Source: Acestrorhynchus altus (Eukaryota > Chordata > Actinopteri > Characiformes > Acestrorhynchidae). From it: a stretch of 64,000 nucleotides of DNA. The stretch is taken from the NCBI GenBank assembly GCA_034509495.1, contig CM067510.1, forward strand, positions 31,363,371-31,427,370, written 5' to 3'. The translations under genes and the position numbers were made by a program. The notes beneath the pieces were generated by a model. The model was not told the origin of the DNA, did not search any database, and saw only the letters and a list, made by a program, of their open reading frames with translations. Positions 13,621 through 26,575 of the stretch are shown here, piece by piece (position 1 is the first letter of the stretch; every line of letters begins with the position of its first letter).

Positions 13621-13627
13621 AAGGAAA

Positions 13628-13900
13628 TCTAAACTAATCTAAACTAAATGTCATCTAAATCTAATCTACATCTAATCTTAATCTAATCTACATCTAATCT
13701 AAATCTAAATGTAATCTAATCTAATCTAAATTTAATTTAAATCTAATGTGATATCTAAATTTAATCTAAATCTAATATAATATCTAAATCTAATGTAGTA
13801 TTATCTAAATTTAATCTAAATTTAATATATTATCTAAATGTAATCTAAATCTAATGTAATATAATATAAATCTAATCTAAATCTAAATGTAAATGTAAAC
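13628..13900 (+). repeat. (AATCTA)-type simple-sequence tract
   Basis: Degenerate tandem runs of TCTAATCTAAATCTAA with TTTAATCTAAA variants. Confidence 0.9.
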
Positions 13901-13904
13901 AGCA

Positions 13905-15080
13905 CATGAGAAACATAAATCTCCAAAATGGAGGCTTTTCTTTAATCATCTCATCAGAGAGAGCGAGACAGAGATGAATTTTTCCACCAAAACCTTAAAT
14001 TGTTATGGATTAAATGGACAAAAATGGAGATACATGGTTTTCATTGGACATCTGCACTGCCTCTCATAGAATAGTGATTCTTTCTGGCCAGTCAAAAAGA
14101 AGAAACAAACCCAGTCATCACCAACCTGGATATAGTGTCACAATGCCATAAACCAACTGCATGACATTTTGCTCATCCAGCTAAAAAACAAGTTTACAAG
14201 TAAACCCTAGTTTACAATTTTCTTTACTGAAGGACAGTAACAGTAAGAGAGATCTGTGGCTTCAGGAGGAAAACGGTAAACTGTGGGACTCGGCCAGTCA
14301 ATACAAAAACATCTGTGGCAAACACATCATCACAGGTCAGTTAATAATATTAAAGTCAGCAGTTATAATGTTAAAATCAGAGAATCGAATGCTGAAGAAC
14401 ACAAGGAAATCCTGCTTTAATTTTAGCCTGGATTAAAAGATTTATTTTAGTATTTAAGCAGCTGGATTTTATCAGATTTGTTGAAACATCGCCACCACGA
14501 CAGCTTTACCTGCCTGTTCCCTGAAGTGATTGTATGTCCTGATTATCACATGCATAATAATCCAAATTCAAAGTGGACCTGATGTGATATGACACTTTTG
14601 GCCACTGCGTGGGGTCATTTGTCCCCTTTGACGGAGGCATGTTGAAGGGACACCCATCAGTCGCTATTTGTTTAATTTCTTTCTTCTATTAAACAGTGCT
14701 GGCCACAGGTTTTGGTATATATAATAGCTATAAATCAGCAGGGTGATTATTTATGCAAATAAAATGTGAAAGGCTTGGAAATTTGTATTTACAACCCATT
14801 AATTTAGAGCGACTGTTTTCTCCCAGAAAGGGGCGGACAATCATGCAAAGGCAAAGCACTCATATTCTCTGTTATGTAGAGTACATTGCGCATTTTTTCC
14901 TTGGTATAATGCATTCAGTAGTACTTGAAAGTTTGTTAAACCTTTAGAATTATCTATATATCTGCGTAAATCTGAGCTACAATTTCATCAGATTTTCACA
15001 CTTAAAAGTCCTAAAAGTAAATAAGGAGAACCAAACCAAATGAAGAAGACAAAATATTACACCTGCTTATTTATTTATTG
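13905..15080. other. Intergenic DNA
   Basis: Nothing recognised. The small frames have no domain. Confidence 0.45.
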
Positions 15081-15084
15081 AGGG

Positions 15085-15640
15085 AAATTACCCAATATAA
15101 CATATCTGTGAGGGCAAAAGTGTGCAAAGCTTTAGGATTAACAGATCGTTTGAGGGTAAAATTAGAGTCAGGTGTTTCCGATCAGTGGGAGACAATCAGG
15201 TGTGAGTGGGCCTGTTGTATTTAAAGAACAGGGCTCTGATCTTCACAAATGTTTGTGGAACTGTGTCACAGCACGAACTTCTGAGAAGGTCAGAAGAAGT
15301 GTAGTTGGTGCTCATCAGGCTGGGAAAGGTTACAAAACCATCTCTACAAAGTTTGGACTCCACCAATCCACCGTCGGACAAATGTACAAATGGTGACAAT
15401 TCAAGACCGTTATTACCCTCCCCAGGAGTGCTCCGCCAACAAGGGTCACATGAAGAGCAGGGCAAAGGAACCCAAGGTAACTAAAAGGCAACTAAAGCCT
15501 TTTTTTTGCATTGTTAATGTTAATGTTCGTGAGTCCGCCATCAGAACACTGAACCAAATGGTGTGCATAGCAGGGTTGCAAGGAGAAAGCTGCTGCATGT
15601 ATGCTTTTACTTGATAAGATGAATTGATAACTGCAAGTTT
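15085..15640 (+). pseudogene. Tc1-like element, 5' region and transposase N-terminus, truncated
   Basis: The stretch from about 15110 carries the GGGCAAAAGTGTGCAAAGCTTT-type 5' part of a Tc1 element. It then encodes ARTSEKVRRSVVGAHQAGKG and ISTKFGLHQSTVGQMYKW (first helix-turn-helix). Further pieces appear in shifted frames (…NVRESAIRTLNQMVC…) before similarity stops near 15600. Confidence 0.7.
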
Positions 15641-15805
15641 AAACGCTTTGGGTAAATATCAAATCTTGTGTATGATTACATTAATGTGTTGGTCCTCAAA
15701 ATTTTGGAAAATGCCTACAAATTGATTGAGGTAAATGCCTTTTTAGTCGATACAGTCTCCTAAAATTATTACTTCATCACTGTACATTTTAATATCTGAA
15801 TAAAG

Positions 15806-16020
15806 GCCTGCTGATGACTGAACGATTGCTGGTTCGATTCCCTGAACTGGCAGGACATGACATCAAGTGCCCTTGAGCAAGGCATTAAACTCCCCAGCTG
15901 CTCCCCCAGTACAGTGGATAGGGCTGCCCACCACTCCATGCATGTGTGCTCACTGCCCCCTAGTGTGTGAATTCACTAGTGTGTATGTGCATGTTTCACT
16001 GCGAGTATTTAATAGGGCCC
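15806..16020 (+). mobile_element. tRNA-derived SINE, copy 2
   Basis: Polymerase III B-box-like GGTTCGATTCC, then CCTGAACTGGCAGGACATGA, AGTGCCCTTGAGCAAGGCAT, GATAGGGCTGCCCACCACTC. The 3' part is eroded. Confidence 0.85.
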
Positions 16021-16167
16021 TAGGCGTGTGAGCATAGGGCAGTAAGTGGAAGGAGCATAGTGAGTAGAACTTTATGAAGGCTGCTCATTCAGCAGTGAGC
16101 AGAGCAGAGCAGGATGTGAAATGGTTTCCCACAATGTACTCCACAATACCAGCTTTTATCACATATT

Positions 16168-16225
<58 letters not shown>
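16168..16225. repeat. (CA)n microsatellite
   Basis: Uninterrupted AC repeat of about 28 units. The histidine/threonine-rich frame across it is incidental. Confidence 0.97.
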
Positions 16226-16226
<1 letters not shown>

Positions 16227-16229
16227 GGG

Positions 16230-17015
16230 CTATGCAGATATTAAGGTATTTTCAGGGGGCATTTTCAAAGATGAATGCCTTGACCTCAGTGGCCTTAGAT
16301 ACATACGTCCTTTTTAGTTTTTTGGAGTAATTTGTGCAGTTTTAACCGTTGACGGAGAGGGGGTGGGGTCCTCGTCTCAAGTCACAACGCAACAGAAATG
16401 GCATTGAATGAGGCTGCCTGGAAATGTCATGACTTAATGAGGACGTTTGTTATTTGTGCTCTTTCATATTGGTTTGGCAGCAGATCTGAGGCATCTGAGC
16501 CTGTTTTCTGCTCCTGCTTACTCCAGCACTCCAGATGGATAAGGCCTGCTTCCCCTTGCCCTACACGTCCCTTAGAAAGCTTCCCTTTACTGTTAATTTT
16601 CTCTGTGTATGTTATCATAATTCATAACATGCTGGAGAAAGGAGATGAGGAGTGAGAGGTGTGTGGGAAAGCGATTTCGTCAGGTTTCGTCAGAACCATT
16701 CACAGCAGCCTTGAGAATGAGTCTTTTCTATGCTGTTTCATTGTTCAGTCTATTCAGTGTGGTTGTTTATACCATATTCCAATGAAATTTGCAAATGAAT
16801 TTCTACAAATGAAATGCATTCAAATGTGTGCCTTGAATTTACATGGATTTACTGTATTACATAAACACAATGACTGGAGTTATTAAAGCAGGAAACTGAA
16901 GCAGGGTTGATATTATAGCTCTTAACCTGAGATACATATATCATAACGAACCTCGAGTTATGCAGTTTGCAATGCAGCTAAAATTCACTCTTTCCAACTT
17001 TATTTAATCCAAGTT
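16230..17015. other. Intergenic DNA, candidate non-coding element
   Basis: 16395-16610 is repeat-free with balanced composition; overlapping frames on both strands (85 and 63 codons) suggest no coding selection. No gene recognised. Confidence 0.4.
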
Positions 17016-17019
17016 AAAG

Positions 17020-17420
17020 GAGCTTCTAGTGCATGTTTACTGCTCTGACCATGTGTACATGCTCAACCCACGTACAGGGTTATAGAGGAAAATGAGAAGA
17101 GAAGGGTTGTTTGCTCTCTTTTTGCATATAAAGTTCAGAATTAAAGTCATGAAAAGTGATAAAACTGATACATAAAAATAATAAAGGATATTTAGTTGTT
17201 GTTTTTTTTTTCACTTTGTTTGGAATTAAGTAGCAAATCAAGTATTTTGAAGAACGTTTTATTATAAATATCCCTGTCAGTGTAATCATTATAAAAAAGC
17301 TCAAAAACATTCATTTCCCAAGTAATTTATTTGGTCAATTTCATACAAAAATCTAATGTCCTTTCATTTCTACATCTCAAATGAAGATGAATTTGAGTAG
17401 CCTAGTAAAACAATATCAGG
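17020..17420 (+). mobile_element. TTAA-family element, copy 5 (partial)
   Basis: GAGCTTCTAGTGCATGTTTA, then CTGACCATGTGTACATGCTC and AACCCACGTACAGGG. The GC-rich core is deleted, with a direct jump to TATAGAGGAAAATGAGAAGA. Ends near TTGAGTAGCCTAG. Confidence 0.75.
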
Positions 17421-17424
17421 CATG

Positions 17425-19315
17425 TGTGACTATAAACGCTTTTGTAATGTTTTCAAACTATTAAACCATCCCAGAAATTGGCCGCATCTCACATCTGACT
17501 TTTCTACACTCTCTCCTGGCCAGATTATTCCAGTTATTTATTTCTTGAGCTTGTTATTTGGCCCATTATTTTATGATGTCACGTGTATTTTTATCATCAA
17601 TAACTAAACCGGCATGTACCAGTGTAGAGAAATGGTTCTATATTACACGTCTGAATATGGGACATAAATAATCAATGAGGTAAGGCATTAAATATTCCTG
17701 CTGGAACATGTATATTTCCTATTTTGGACTGAAGAAAGAGTCAAAGTCATTTCTCTTCAAAAAAAAAAAAAAAAAAGTAGGAAAAGCATTATAAAGAGCC
17801 CCTATCATGGGAAATTTAAAGTTGTGAGATTGAATTAATGTGTAAATATTATAAATATTTAAAATGTGTCATTTACTCCTCATACAGTTCATATGCAGTA
17901 TCTAGGCTTTACAAACTCGTTCTCTGATGTCACAGATACCAATTTACACATCTCCACCTATAAACCTACCACAGTTTGGCTCCATCCATTCACATTGTTG
18001 TTCTCATGAGTGTTTCAGCTCTGAGTGCTTCCTGAATTGCTTTCTTTAAATCTGATTTAATGGATTTTAATTGAAAGGGATAAAAATGGGTCATTTTGGA
18101 ACATGAAGCTGCACAATATATAGGATATGGGCCCATTGGAAACAAGCTATACATGATTTAAATGATAGATGATGCATTCTGTGCATCTTAGACAGAAGAC
18201 CGCCAGCTTTAAATGTAATGATGCTGGTGAAACAGGGGCAAATCTGAAGACAATGTCTACAAAACCGACATTTGCAACAAGTCCTTTCTCCAAACTATCT
18301 CCCAGTAGTGTCTCAGACATCCAGCAGTGTATTCATATCCATATAATGCAATAACCAGCTGTGATGTAGATTTTAAAGCCATTAAAGGCTTGGGACCACT
18401 CTGAGTGGCCATACTTCCCTACCAGTTAATCAGAGTGCAGACTTAATACAGAAAGCCTAACCTCGATTGCATGTACAAGACCTACAATTCAGTCTGAAAA
18501 TAACTGATTTATTAGCCACAACTAGCTTGTGGTTGTGGGTTGGAGAGTAATGCAGAGACTGGTATGACTGGTAGGCAGTCTGTGGTTGGATGTACAGGCT
18601 CAATCAGGTTCCCACAGTGGATAAATAAACCACAAAATACGGATACATTCAGAGTGCTATAGAGCAGGCAGCAGCTTTTAACAGGGAAGCCACAGTAATG
18701 TCCCTCTCCACCGACAGCCCTCATTATTCTAATCTGACACAGCCTGGGCTACTTATATGTTTTCATATTTATGCAGAGAAAATTGAATTGGGGGTTTTAT
18801 TCTGATATTTTGTATACGATTAAAGTTTTTGGGCTGTGTGTCAATCATTGCATTTGTCATTTTATAGAGGAGTGATACAGCGCCTTCACCCTTATATAAG
18901 AAACAGCTGCCATGTAATTACACTTACTACTTAAGTAAGTAAAAAGTTTGAAATAAAGTAGGTGTACAATTATGGACTCCAGCTGTCTTACACAATGTAT
19001 CAGCCAAACTCGTCAACATTTATTGGTCACCACAAGGCTACTGCTGACCAGTTATTGGACCATTTTCTGCACAGCAGTAGAACTGGTATGGTATTGTGTG
19101 GTGTAGTAGCACAGGTACGAGGCTCAAGGATCAAGTGTAATCTACCAAATTAATTCCAATATTTATTAGAAACACTGTGCCACCTTCCTTTCACTTCACT
19201 AATATTAGGTGATGTCTTTAATTTGCCAATAAAAAGGTATTTTTAGATATAGTTAAGAGAATTTAGATAATTGTATGAATTGTTTTGAGTTGAATGCAAT
19301 AATTGTGAGTTATTT
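17425..19315. other. Intergenic DNA
   Basis: Poly(A) run at 17758-17776. No gene or element recognised. Confidence 0.45.
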
Positions 19316-19319
19316 TTAA

Positions 19320-19830
19320 TGATTAGTGTGATAAGGATATTTATAATAATTAGTTGTTCAAAATACTTCACGGTAATCCAAATAAGAAAATTAAAAAAAA
19401 AACCCAACCCAAATGTCCTTTGTTTTATTTATTTATCAGTAGTATTCCTTCTCAGGACTTTAATTCTGAAATCTGAAACACTGTGTGAGCAAAGAAAGAA
19501 ATAAAGCAGCCCCTCCCTTCTCATGTCCTTAGCCCCGCCCCCTCTCACTGATCAGTCAGAGTCTGTATGCAGGTTGAGCATGTCCACGTGGACAGAGCAG
19601 TAAACATGCACTGGAAGCTCAATAGGCATTTACACTGGGATTTAATTCAGTTGGAAATGAGTAAATTCTAGTTTCCTGAGTGCACTGATAGTTCACTCTG
19701 GTTAGACACTGTAATTATTGAAGTTTATTATGTGTATCATATGTGTAGGTTACTCCGATCCTGCATTATGAAGCCTAGAAAACGGCATATAACTGCCTGC
19801 GAATTGCGAAACTGGTGAACTTCAGTCAAA
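19320..19830 (-). mobile_element. TTAA-family element, copy 6
   Basis: Inverted copy with all central blocks: GCCCCGCCCCCTCTCACTGA, GTCCACGTGGACAGAGCAGT, CATGCACTGGAAGCTC. GTTACTCCGATCCTGCATTA precedes GCCTAGAAAACGGCAT at the family 5' end. Confidence 0.85.
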
Positions 19831-19834
19831 GTTT

Positions 19835-21475
19835 ACAGTTTACTTTCCTAGACTGTGTCTCCATTATCCAAACTCTAATGAGGTCGACACATGACTGTAA
19901 TCATACTGTCGATCTGGTTTGAACCCTGAGTGTAAGCATAGATACTAAATACTCTTAAATCTTCTTAAATCTGAGATCATTACCTAACTTCACACGAGCT
20001 GCTTCTTAGTCATTTCGTATTAAAGTCCCTCGCTATTGCATGAAGTGCTCAATAACACCATTTAAATCCCTACAGTTCCATTAAAAAATTCCAGATTTAT
20101 CAACTTCAGTTTATTCTCCACCGCACCCAATAGAGCTTGATAGATTAACAGGCTGTTTAGAAAATAAATACATTTAGATCATATTTAGACAGTGTAGCAC
20201 CACTTAAACGGCAAGGCAGAAACAGATGCTCACCCTGTAGTATGAAATTAGAGTGGAAATGATGGTTGACCAAGCTGGAAATACTCCAGTCTGCTTGGAA
20301 GGACAGCCTTGTGTATAGAAGGGCGCTCGCTAAAGCACACTCGGCATATTTGGTCATGCTGATCAAGAACAACAAACACAATCCTAGAGTTCTCTTTAGT
20401 GAGACAGATGAGATGTGCACTACCACAAGGCTCTATTTTAAGAACTACTGCTGTTCACGCTAAACACGATGCCACAAGGCCCAGTCACAAGCGAGCATAG
20501 AATTAATTCCCACTGTTATCCAGAAAATACACAACCTCACATTTCAGTCAAACACGTTGAGAAACTTAGATTAACTCTTACAACCCAAGATCCGTACTTT
20601 GCAGGCTTTCGCATAACATTTTCTAGGCTTCATATCTCAGGATCGGAGTAACCTTCAGACACGATACACATATAACTATAATTAAATGCCAAACGAGCTT
20701 CCAGTGCATGTTTACTGCTCTGTCCACGTGTACATGCTCAACCTGCATACAGACTCTGACTGATCAGAGAGGAGGGGGCGGGGCTAATGATGTCACTATT
20801 GTTGGGATATAGAGGAAAATGAGAATGTAGGGTTGTTTTTAGTGCCTAAAACACTGTTCTTCACAGTTATGCGTTAAAACACACCAGTAAATAATGGGTT
20901 CAGCTTTGATTAGAGCTCACAGTTATGTTTATTGCCCTTCTTGTAAACATTCAACTGGTTTATTCAAGTCAAATCAGTTCTTTGATTGTAATAAAGTTGA
21001 GAAAAAACAAACAAACAAACAAAAATAATAAAATAAAACAAAAAAACAGCTTAAATCAGTAGAAGTATTGCCTTTTCCAACCCAAATTGTATAACACTGA
21101 CAGTTTTTAGTGCATTTGTGGTTCAATTAGCTGTTCTTAACATGACATGGCTCATATTCATAAATTGGAAGGTGCCACGTGTTCATAGTTGCCCGGGGTG
21201 GGGTGGCAAAATCACTTCATTTCACTTACTCACGTAATTACAAAGAAGCAAAGCTGAGTGGGCAGGCCACTCCAACTCGACTGTGTATCTCATCACTGAC
21301 TGTTTCTGTAATTCAGATGATCCACTAACCAAAAAAGCTTTATGAAACATCAACCCCCTTTCATTACGTTTGGGCTACTTCCAGTAGCACATTTAGTAAG
21401 TCTGAGTTTGCTGCTTAGACAGAGCAGTGGGAAATTCACTCATGTGTGGAGGATTACATACACATAAACACGCAA
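19835..21475. other. Intergenic DNA outside TTAA copy 7
   Basis: Unique AT-rich DNA with an (AAAC)n run near 21007-21025. Nothing else recognised. Confidence 0.45.
20575..20840 (+). mobile_element. TTAA-family element, copy 7 (3'-truncated)
   Basis: TTAA at 20571-20574 is followed directly by CTCTTACAACCCAAGATCCG, the family 5' terminus. Then CTAGGCTTCATATCTCAGGA and the central blocks including GTCCACGTGTACATGCTC and GGGGGCGGGGCTAATGATGT. Similarity ends about 20840. Confidence 0.85.
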
Positions 21476-21479
21476 AAGA

Positions 21480-22190
21480 CAAGGAAATTAGTCAAATACA
21501 ATAAAGTGTAAAATTAAATAAAAAATGAAAGTAAAAGTAAAAATAAAAAATAAATAAAGTAGAAAACTAAAATAGTAAAATAAAATAAATTATTTTAATA
21601 ATAAACTATTATAAAAAAATAATAATAGTACATTTAAAAAACAAACTAAATTAATAGAATCATAAATAAAAAATTGTGAAATCAAATAGAAACTAAAAGC
21701 AAATATTAAAGTAAATTAAAAATAAAATTGAAATATTACAGTAAAATAAAATACAAGCAATTTTTAAAGTCAAATACTAAAATAAAGTAAAATAGTTAAA
21801 TAAAATAAATTGTAAAAAAATTATAGTAAATTAAAAAACTAATTAAATATAATAGAAAAGTCAACTAAAAATTGTGAAATCAAATAGAAAATTAAAGAAA
21901 ATTTTAAAGTAAATTAAAAAATAAAATTGAAATATTACAGTAAAATAAAATACAAGCAATATAGAAATGTACAATAGTAAAGTAAAATAGTAAAAAAAAT
22001 AGTAAAATAATACATAGTAAATAAAAATTAAAATCAAATAAAGCAGAAAAGTAAAATATAAAAATCATGAAATAAAATAGTAAATTAATGTAAATGCAAA
22101 TTAAATAAAATATAAAAATTGTAAAAGTAAAATAAAAAAATCATAGTAAAAGAAAATGTTAAAGTAAAATATTACATAAAAAAAAGATGT
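21480..22190 (+). repeat. A/T-rich low-complexity block with internal duplication
   Basis: Almost only A and T with AAATAAAGT / AAAATAGTAAA variants. A segment of about 90 bp (TTGTGAAATCAAATAGAAA...GAAATATTACAGTAAAATA) occurs near 21673-21760 and again near 21870-21960. Confidence 0.85.
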
Positions 22191-22424
22191 AAAACACCAG
22201 CTCTAACTTGAATTCCCAGAACAAGGTGTGCCTGGTTTGAGTTAGAGCATCCTCGTAGAATAAAGCATTTTACTGGACATGACTGGACATCTGTTTGCAG
22301 TTCTTTAAGGGAATTATGCATGACTTCATGACATCGAACATGAAAAAACAATGACCCTGACCACTAAACGATTACAGGAAAAGCCTGGAATAGAATGTGT
22401 CCGGTCGTAATGTAAAAGCAATAC

Positions 22425-22655
22425 ATATGCCATTTAGACAAAAGTATTAGGACACCTAATTGGAGTAACTGTCTATCTAACTATCCAGGGAAGACTTTCT
22501 AGATTTTTGAGCACTGCTGTGAGGATTTGATTCCTTTGCAAAAGCATTAGTGACCTCAGGATGTTGTTGGGTATATTATTATGGCTTCAACTTAAAGTAG
22601 CTGAATGCATTCATTAGAAGGGGTGTCCACAAACATTTGGACACTTTTTTGTGAC
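22425..22655. mobile_element. Short DNA-transposon remnant, same class
   Basis: Left end ATTTAGACAAAAGTATTAGGAC; right end GGGGTGTCCACAAACATTTG and GACACTTTTTTG. The inside includes TTCAACTTAAAGTAGCTGAATGC, shared in inverse with 37905-37930. Confidence 0.6.
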
Positions 22656-22937
22656 TTTTCAGGCATCCAAGTATAGAACAGAAATGATACAACACAGTGA
22701 AAGTCAACTTCTACTGAACATCTCCCTCTAGTGTTAAGCAGCTTGTTGTTATTTTGGGGGGAAATGCCCTAAAATGACCACTAGATGTCACCCTAAAAAC
22801 ACAATTTACCTTCAGAGACGTTAGATCCCAGCAAGTGAAATAAAGCTTAAAATAAAGACAAGAAGTTATAAGATATTAAGTACACAAACAAATACTGCAT
22901 GAATTATAGATTTTGTGTGGTGCACAGTAGCACTTTT

Positions 22938-22968
22938 TTGTTTGTTTGTTTGTTTGTTTGTTTGTTTT
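22938..22968. repeat. (TTTG)n microsatellite
   Basis: About seven TTTG units. Confidence 0.95.
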
Positions 22969-22969
22969 G

Positions 22970-23265
22970 TTAGTTAGGATAAGAAGTAATAATATATATT
23001 TCTATCACAATTAATAGTTAAATATTTGTTGACAGCACTGTTAAAATAAATACTGTTTTTAGTGTTTGTTCCAGTGAAAACAGAAAAAAAATCCCTCCAT
23101 TATTACAGATATTAATACAGATAATTAACTGAATTAAATTGTACAGCAGATTTCGAGGTCAGTCCATGTTCAGCTCCTCACATCTTCAGATCTTTTTTCT
23201 CCTATATTTCTCACTTGTTGACATTTTTTACATATTATGAATATTGTGAAACATAATGTAAAATC

Positions 23266-23329
<64 letters not shown>

Positions 23330-24445
23330 ATATGTAATGCACCAAAGTCTGTGCCTGATGCACCATGGTTTCTGTGACTGGTGCAAACACAAATTGCAGC
23401 CCTTCTGGTGCACAGTATGTGTTTGTCATCCTCTAACCCTTTATCAATGACCAGTCACTGACCACAGAATTGGGTGTATTGACCTGACTTCATTTCATCC
23501 ATTCAAAACTGCTATCCAATCTCAGGCCAGTGGCAAGGCAGCTTTCAGAAATGGCGAAAATTCCAATTACAAACATAATCAGTGAGCATTTTGAGACGGT
23601 ATTCACTGATGATGAAGGTAATGGGACGTTCACGCTGAATAATCTTGCGGCACAAAGCCTGCAAGCTGTTCTCTTCATGTCTTGTTCACAAAAGCTAAGG
23701 GAGCCACCCGTGTCCTGTCCATTTGGTCCATTATGGTGGAGTGGGAGTGCGAGGGCGAGCATGGTCTTACGGTCCTTTTACTGGGCTGAGGAAATCAAAG
23801 GGGGAGAGTAAGGAGGCAGTTGGGATGTTAGTCACCAATGAATGGGGTTTGTTCTCAATGTCTTTGATGGTCTGGGAGAAGCGGCACGGAAATCAAAGAT
23901 GAACAGCTGTCAGAGTCTTAGTTTGTCAGATATTGGTCTAATTCTTTCCTAACAAGTAACTGCTAAAGGAACAAGAACAGTACGTTCTTGTTCCCAATAG
24001 CATGACCTGGAAGGTTAACCCTTTCATGTCTAAATTATGACAACATGAATCAGGAATCAATTCTCCTGTTGTGTTTTTCATGCGTCCACCCGGCTGTTCA
24101 CCTACAAGTGATATTGCACTCGCGGCCAAACGAATGGAACAAGTCATGCTTTTACAAATAAATGAAGTAAAATGGAATTTTTAATGCAGCAGAACAAAAC
24201 TGTGAATATTATGCTTTAACATGTACTGGCCCTGTGTTTTCCCACAAACAAATAATCAAACGAACATGTAAATGAGTCTCAAAAACACCAAAAACAACAC
24301 ACAGAAAAGACCCACTTTTAAATAGCTGTCCACTGTAGTGACCAGCGTGCATGGAAGGGTTAAGAGGACCTTTATTATAACCCCAAAGCCTTATGTGATA
24401 CTGATTTGGTGGAGCCTTCTCAGCAGAAGTAAGTAAAACATTTGG
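22970..24445. other. Intergenic DNA, candidate non-coding element at 23480-23830
   Basis: Around the (ATT)n tract lies repeat-free DNA. 23530-23811 opens a 93-codon frame on the plus strand and an overlapping 90-codon frame on the minus strand, with no recognisable domain. More likely non-coding. Confidence 0.4.
23266..23329. repeat. (ATT)n microsatellite
   Basis: About 21 ATT units. The poly-asparagine minus-strand frame over it is not a gene. Confidence 0.97.
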
Positions 24446-24449
24446 CTAT

Positions 24450-25770
24450 TAAACATTTTTTTTCATAATTTTATTTATTAATTTTTTCCAACTTATACTT
24501 ATATTTAGCATCTTAGAAGGAAAAGTACATTTTTTAATAAAAAGCAGAAACAAAACAACATTAAATAAAGAGAAAAAAAACAACAACAACAACCTCCTAC
24601 AATCAGAAATTTGAAAACTACATCCTATGCATCCTTTACACCTTCCTGGTTTTTCAAGAAGTCTGTAAATTGTTCCCAATCTTTGTAGAAACTCCGTAGC
24701 TTCCCCTTTTTAGCACAAGTCCATTTTTCCATGGCTAGAGTGTTGGAAAGGGTCTTGAACCAAACACTGACAGAAGGTGCCTCCACAGCTTTCCATGAGA
24801 TGGCAATACAGTGTTTAGCCTTTAATGAGCTCATATAGACCATCTTTTTATCTGCATTAGACAATCTTAAGTCTGCTGGGACAAGTCAGGACAGACGGCC
24901 AATCTGGTGGAGCTAATGTCAGAGACTCGTTCTATCACCTTTTTCCAGAATTCCCTCATTTTAGGGCAGTTGCACAGGCAGTGATAAAGTGTGCCGTCCT
25001 CTAGACCACACTTAATGCAGAGGTCAGGGTTATTGTTGTTGACGTGGTGCGAAAGGGAAGGAGTTATATATGTACACATGATCCATTTATACTGTATAAG
25101 TTTAAATCTGGTCTTGACAGTTTGAGTCTGTGCTGTGCGACACACCATTTTCCATTCGTCCTCAGAAATTTCTGTGTCCATGTCACTGGACCACTTCATT
25201 CTCTTGTCAGTTGAAGATTCATTGGCGTTTTCCACAATTAAGCTATAAGTAACAGAAACCTGACCACGACTGTACATATGATTTAGGATAACCTACCTCT
25301 TCAGGACTGGACAGTGGTGGTTTGTTTATCTGTTGTTTGTATTTTTTCTCCTGATTTGTAAATATTTGAAGACGTGGTTCCTGGGTATATTGTAAGCACC
25401 ATGTAATTCCTCAAAGCTATACAATACCTGATTTGCATTGTACATGTCCCTAATTTTACTGATACCTTTCATTGCCCATAATTTGAACCCTGGGTCATTT
25501 CGTCCTGCTGGAAATCAGTGGTTTCCCCAAATTGGGGTGAACCCTAATAGATCTGGGTCAACGCCTAAATGCGTCTGTACTTTGTGCCAGACTATGATGG
25601 AGTTTTTAACAAAGGGATTGTGTGAATTCTCTAAATTTTCTATTTCGACCCATGAATTTTTGGGTTCATTTGAGAACCAGTGCATAATTGCCTTGATCTG
25701 GGCTGCCCAGTAATACCACAGAAAGTTTGGGCTATTAACCATTTTATCCAAAAGGTGGCGCTACTTCACA
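24450..25770 (-). pseudogene. L1-type LINE, 3' end of ORF2, degraded
   Basis: Minus-strand frames hold the C-terminal part of an L1 ORF2: LWYYWAAQIKAIMHWF near 25700; then PDLCIKCGLEDGTLYHCLCN and CPKMREFWKKVIE near 24950-25030 (the cysteine-histidine-like C..C...H..C block); then KAKHCIAISWKAVEAPS and FKTLSNTLAMEKWT near 24720-24820. Frames shift between blocks, so it is inactive. The 3' end is near 24456, with an A-rich tail on the minus strand. Confidence 0.85.
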
Positions 25771-26169
25771 ACCTGATGGGCTAAAACATGGCTGTGGTGT
25801 TTCAAATGCGTCTGTTCGGCTCTTGAGTGTTTTCTTTTTTCTTTATCTTTTATTCCAAAATGGATTTTCCTGCTTTGTAAAGCTTATTTTATCAAATCAT
25901 AAATCAAAGAGGTATTTAATACGTATTTATATATTTATATTTTGTGCCATTTAAAACCAGTAAAGCTGAAATTAAGCGTCTTAAGAATCTTGTCCGGTTT
26001 ATTCATTCATCATGAAAAAGAGCATTTCACATTTTGTCATCATCGTAAGCATGTAACTAATATTCAGCAAATATCAGACAAAAGCATAGAACGTTTTGGA
26101 ACCTTGTTTTTTTTTTTTGTGTGATGACAATAAACACAGTCCACAGCTCAGAAATCCTGCTGGACTGGA

Positions 26170-26575
26170 TCCTCCAGCGTGTTTGCTGTTGTTTAGATTG
26201 ACAAGCATATATTTAATCATAAGTTCTTCAAAAAAAACTTGACAGTCGTCCAAATAAAATCAAAAACAACCTGAATTTCTGAAATGTAAACACTGTGTGA
26301 GCAACTATAGAGAACAAACAGCCTGTTCCATCTCATTCTATAACCTGTTATCTGGGTGAGTGGTGGCATTAGCCCCGCCCCCTCTCCCTGATCAGTCAGA
26401 GTCTGCATGCAGGTTGAGCATTTACACTGTGAATTCCTTCGCAAAGCCATGTAGTATGTTGTGATACGTGAACCACGTCTGTAGGTTACTCTGTTCCTGA
26501 GTGATAAAGCCTAGAAGTCGGCACGTTACCATCTGCAAAGTGCGGATCTAAGGTTCTAAGAGCTCAAAAGGAAAG
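26170..26575 (-). mobile_element. TTAA-family element, copy 8
   Basis: Inverted copy with GCCCCGCCCCCTCTCCCTGA and GCATGCAGGTTGAGC. The family end GTTCTAAGAGCTCAA shows the terminus with a degraded TTAA. The segment with the GTCCACGTG block is deleted. Confidence 0.8.

Noticed and set aside
23228..23413. Poly-asparagine frame
   Set aside because: Translation of an (ATT)n microsatellite.
24450..25277. Host gene encoded by the 136- and 79-codon minus-strand frames
   Set aside because: They are consecutive C-terminal pieces of an L1 ORF2 with a frame break between them.
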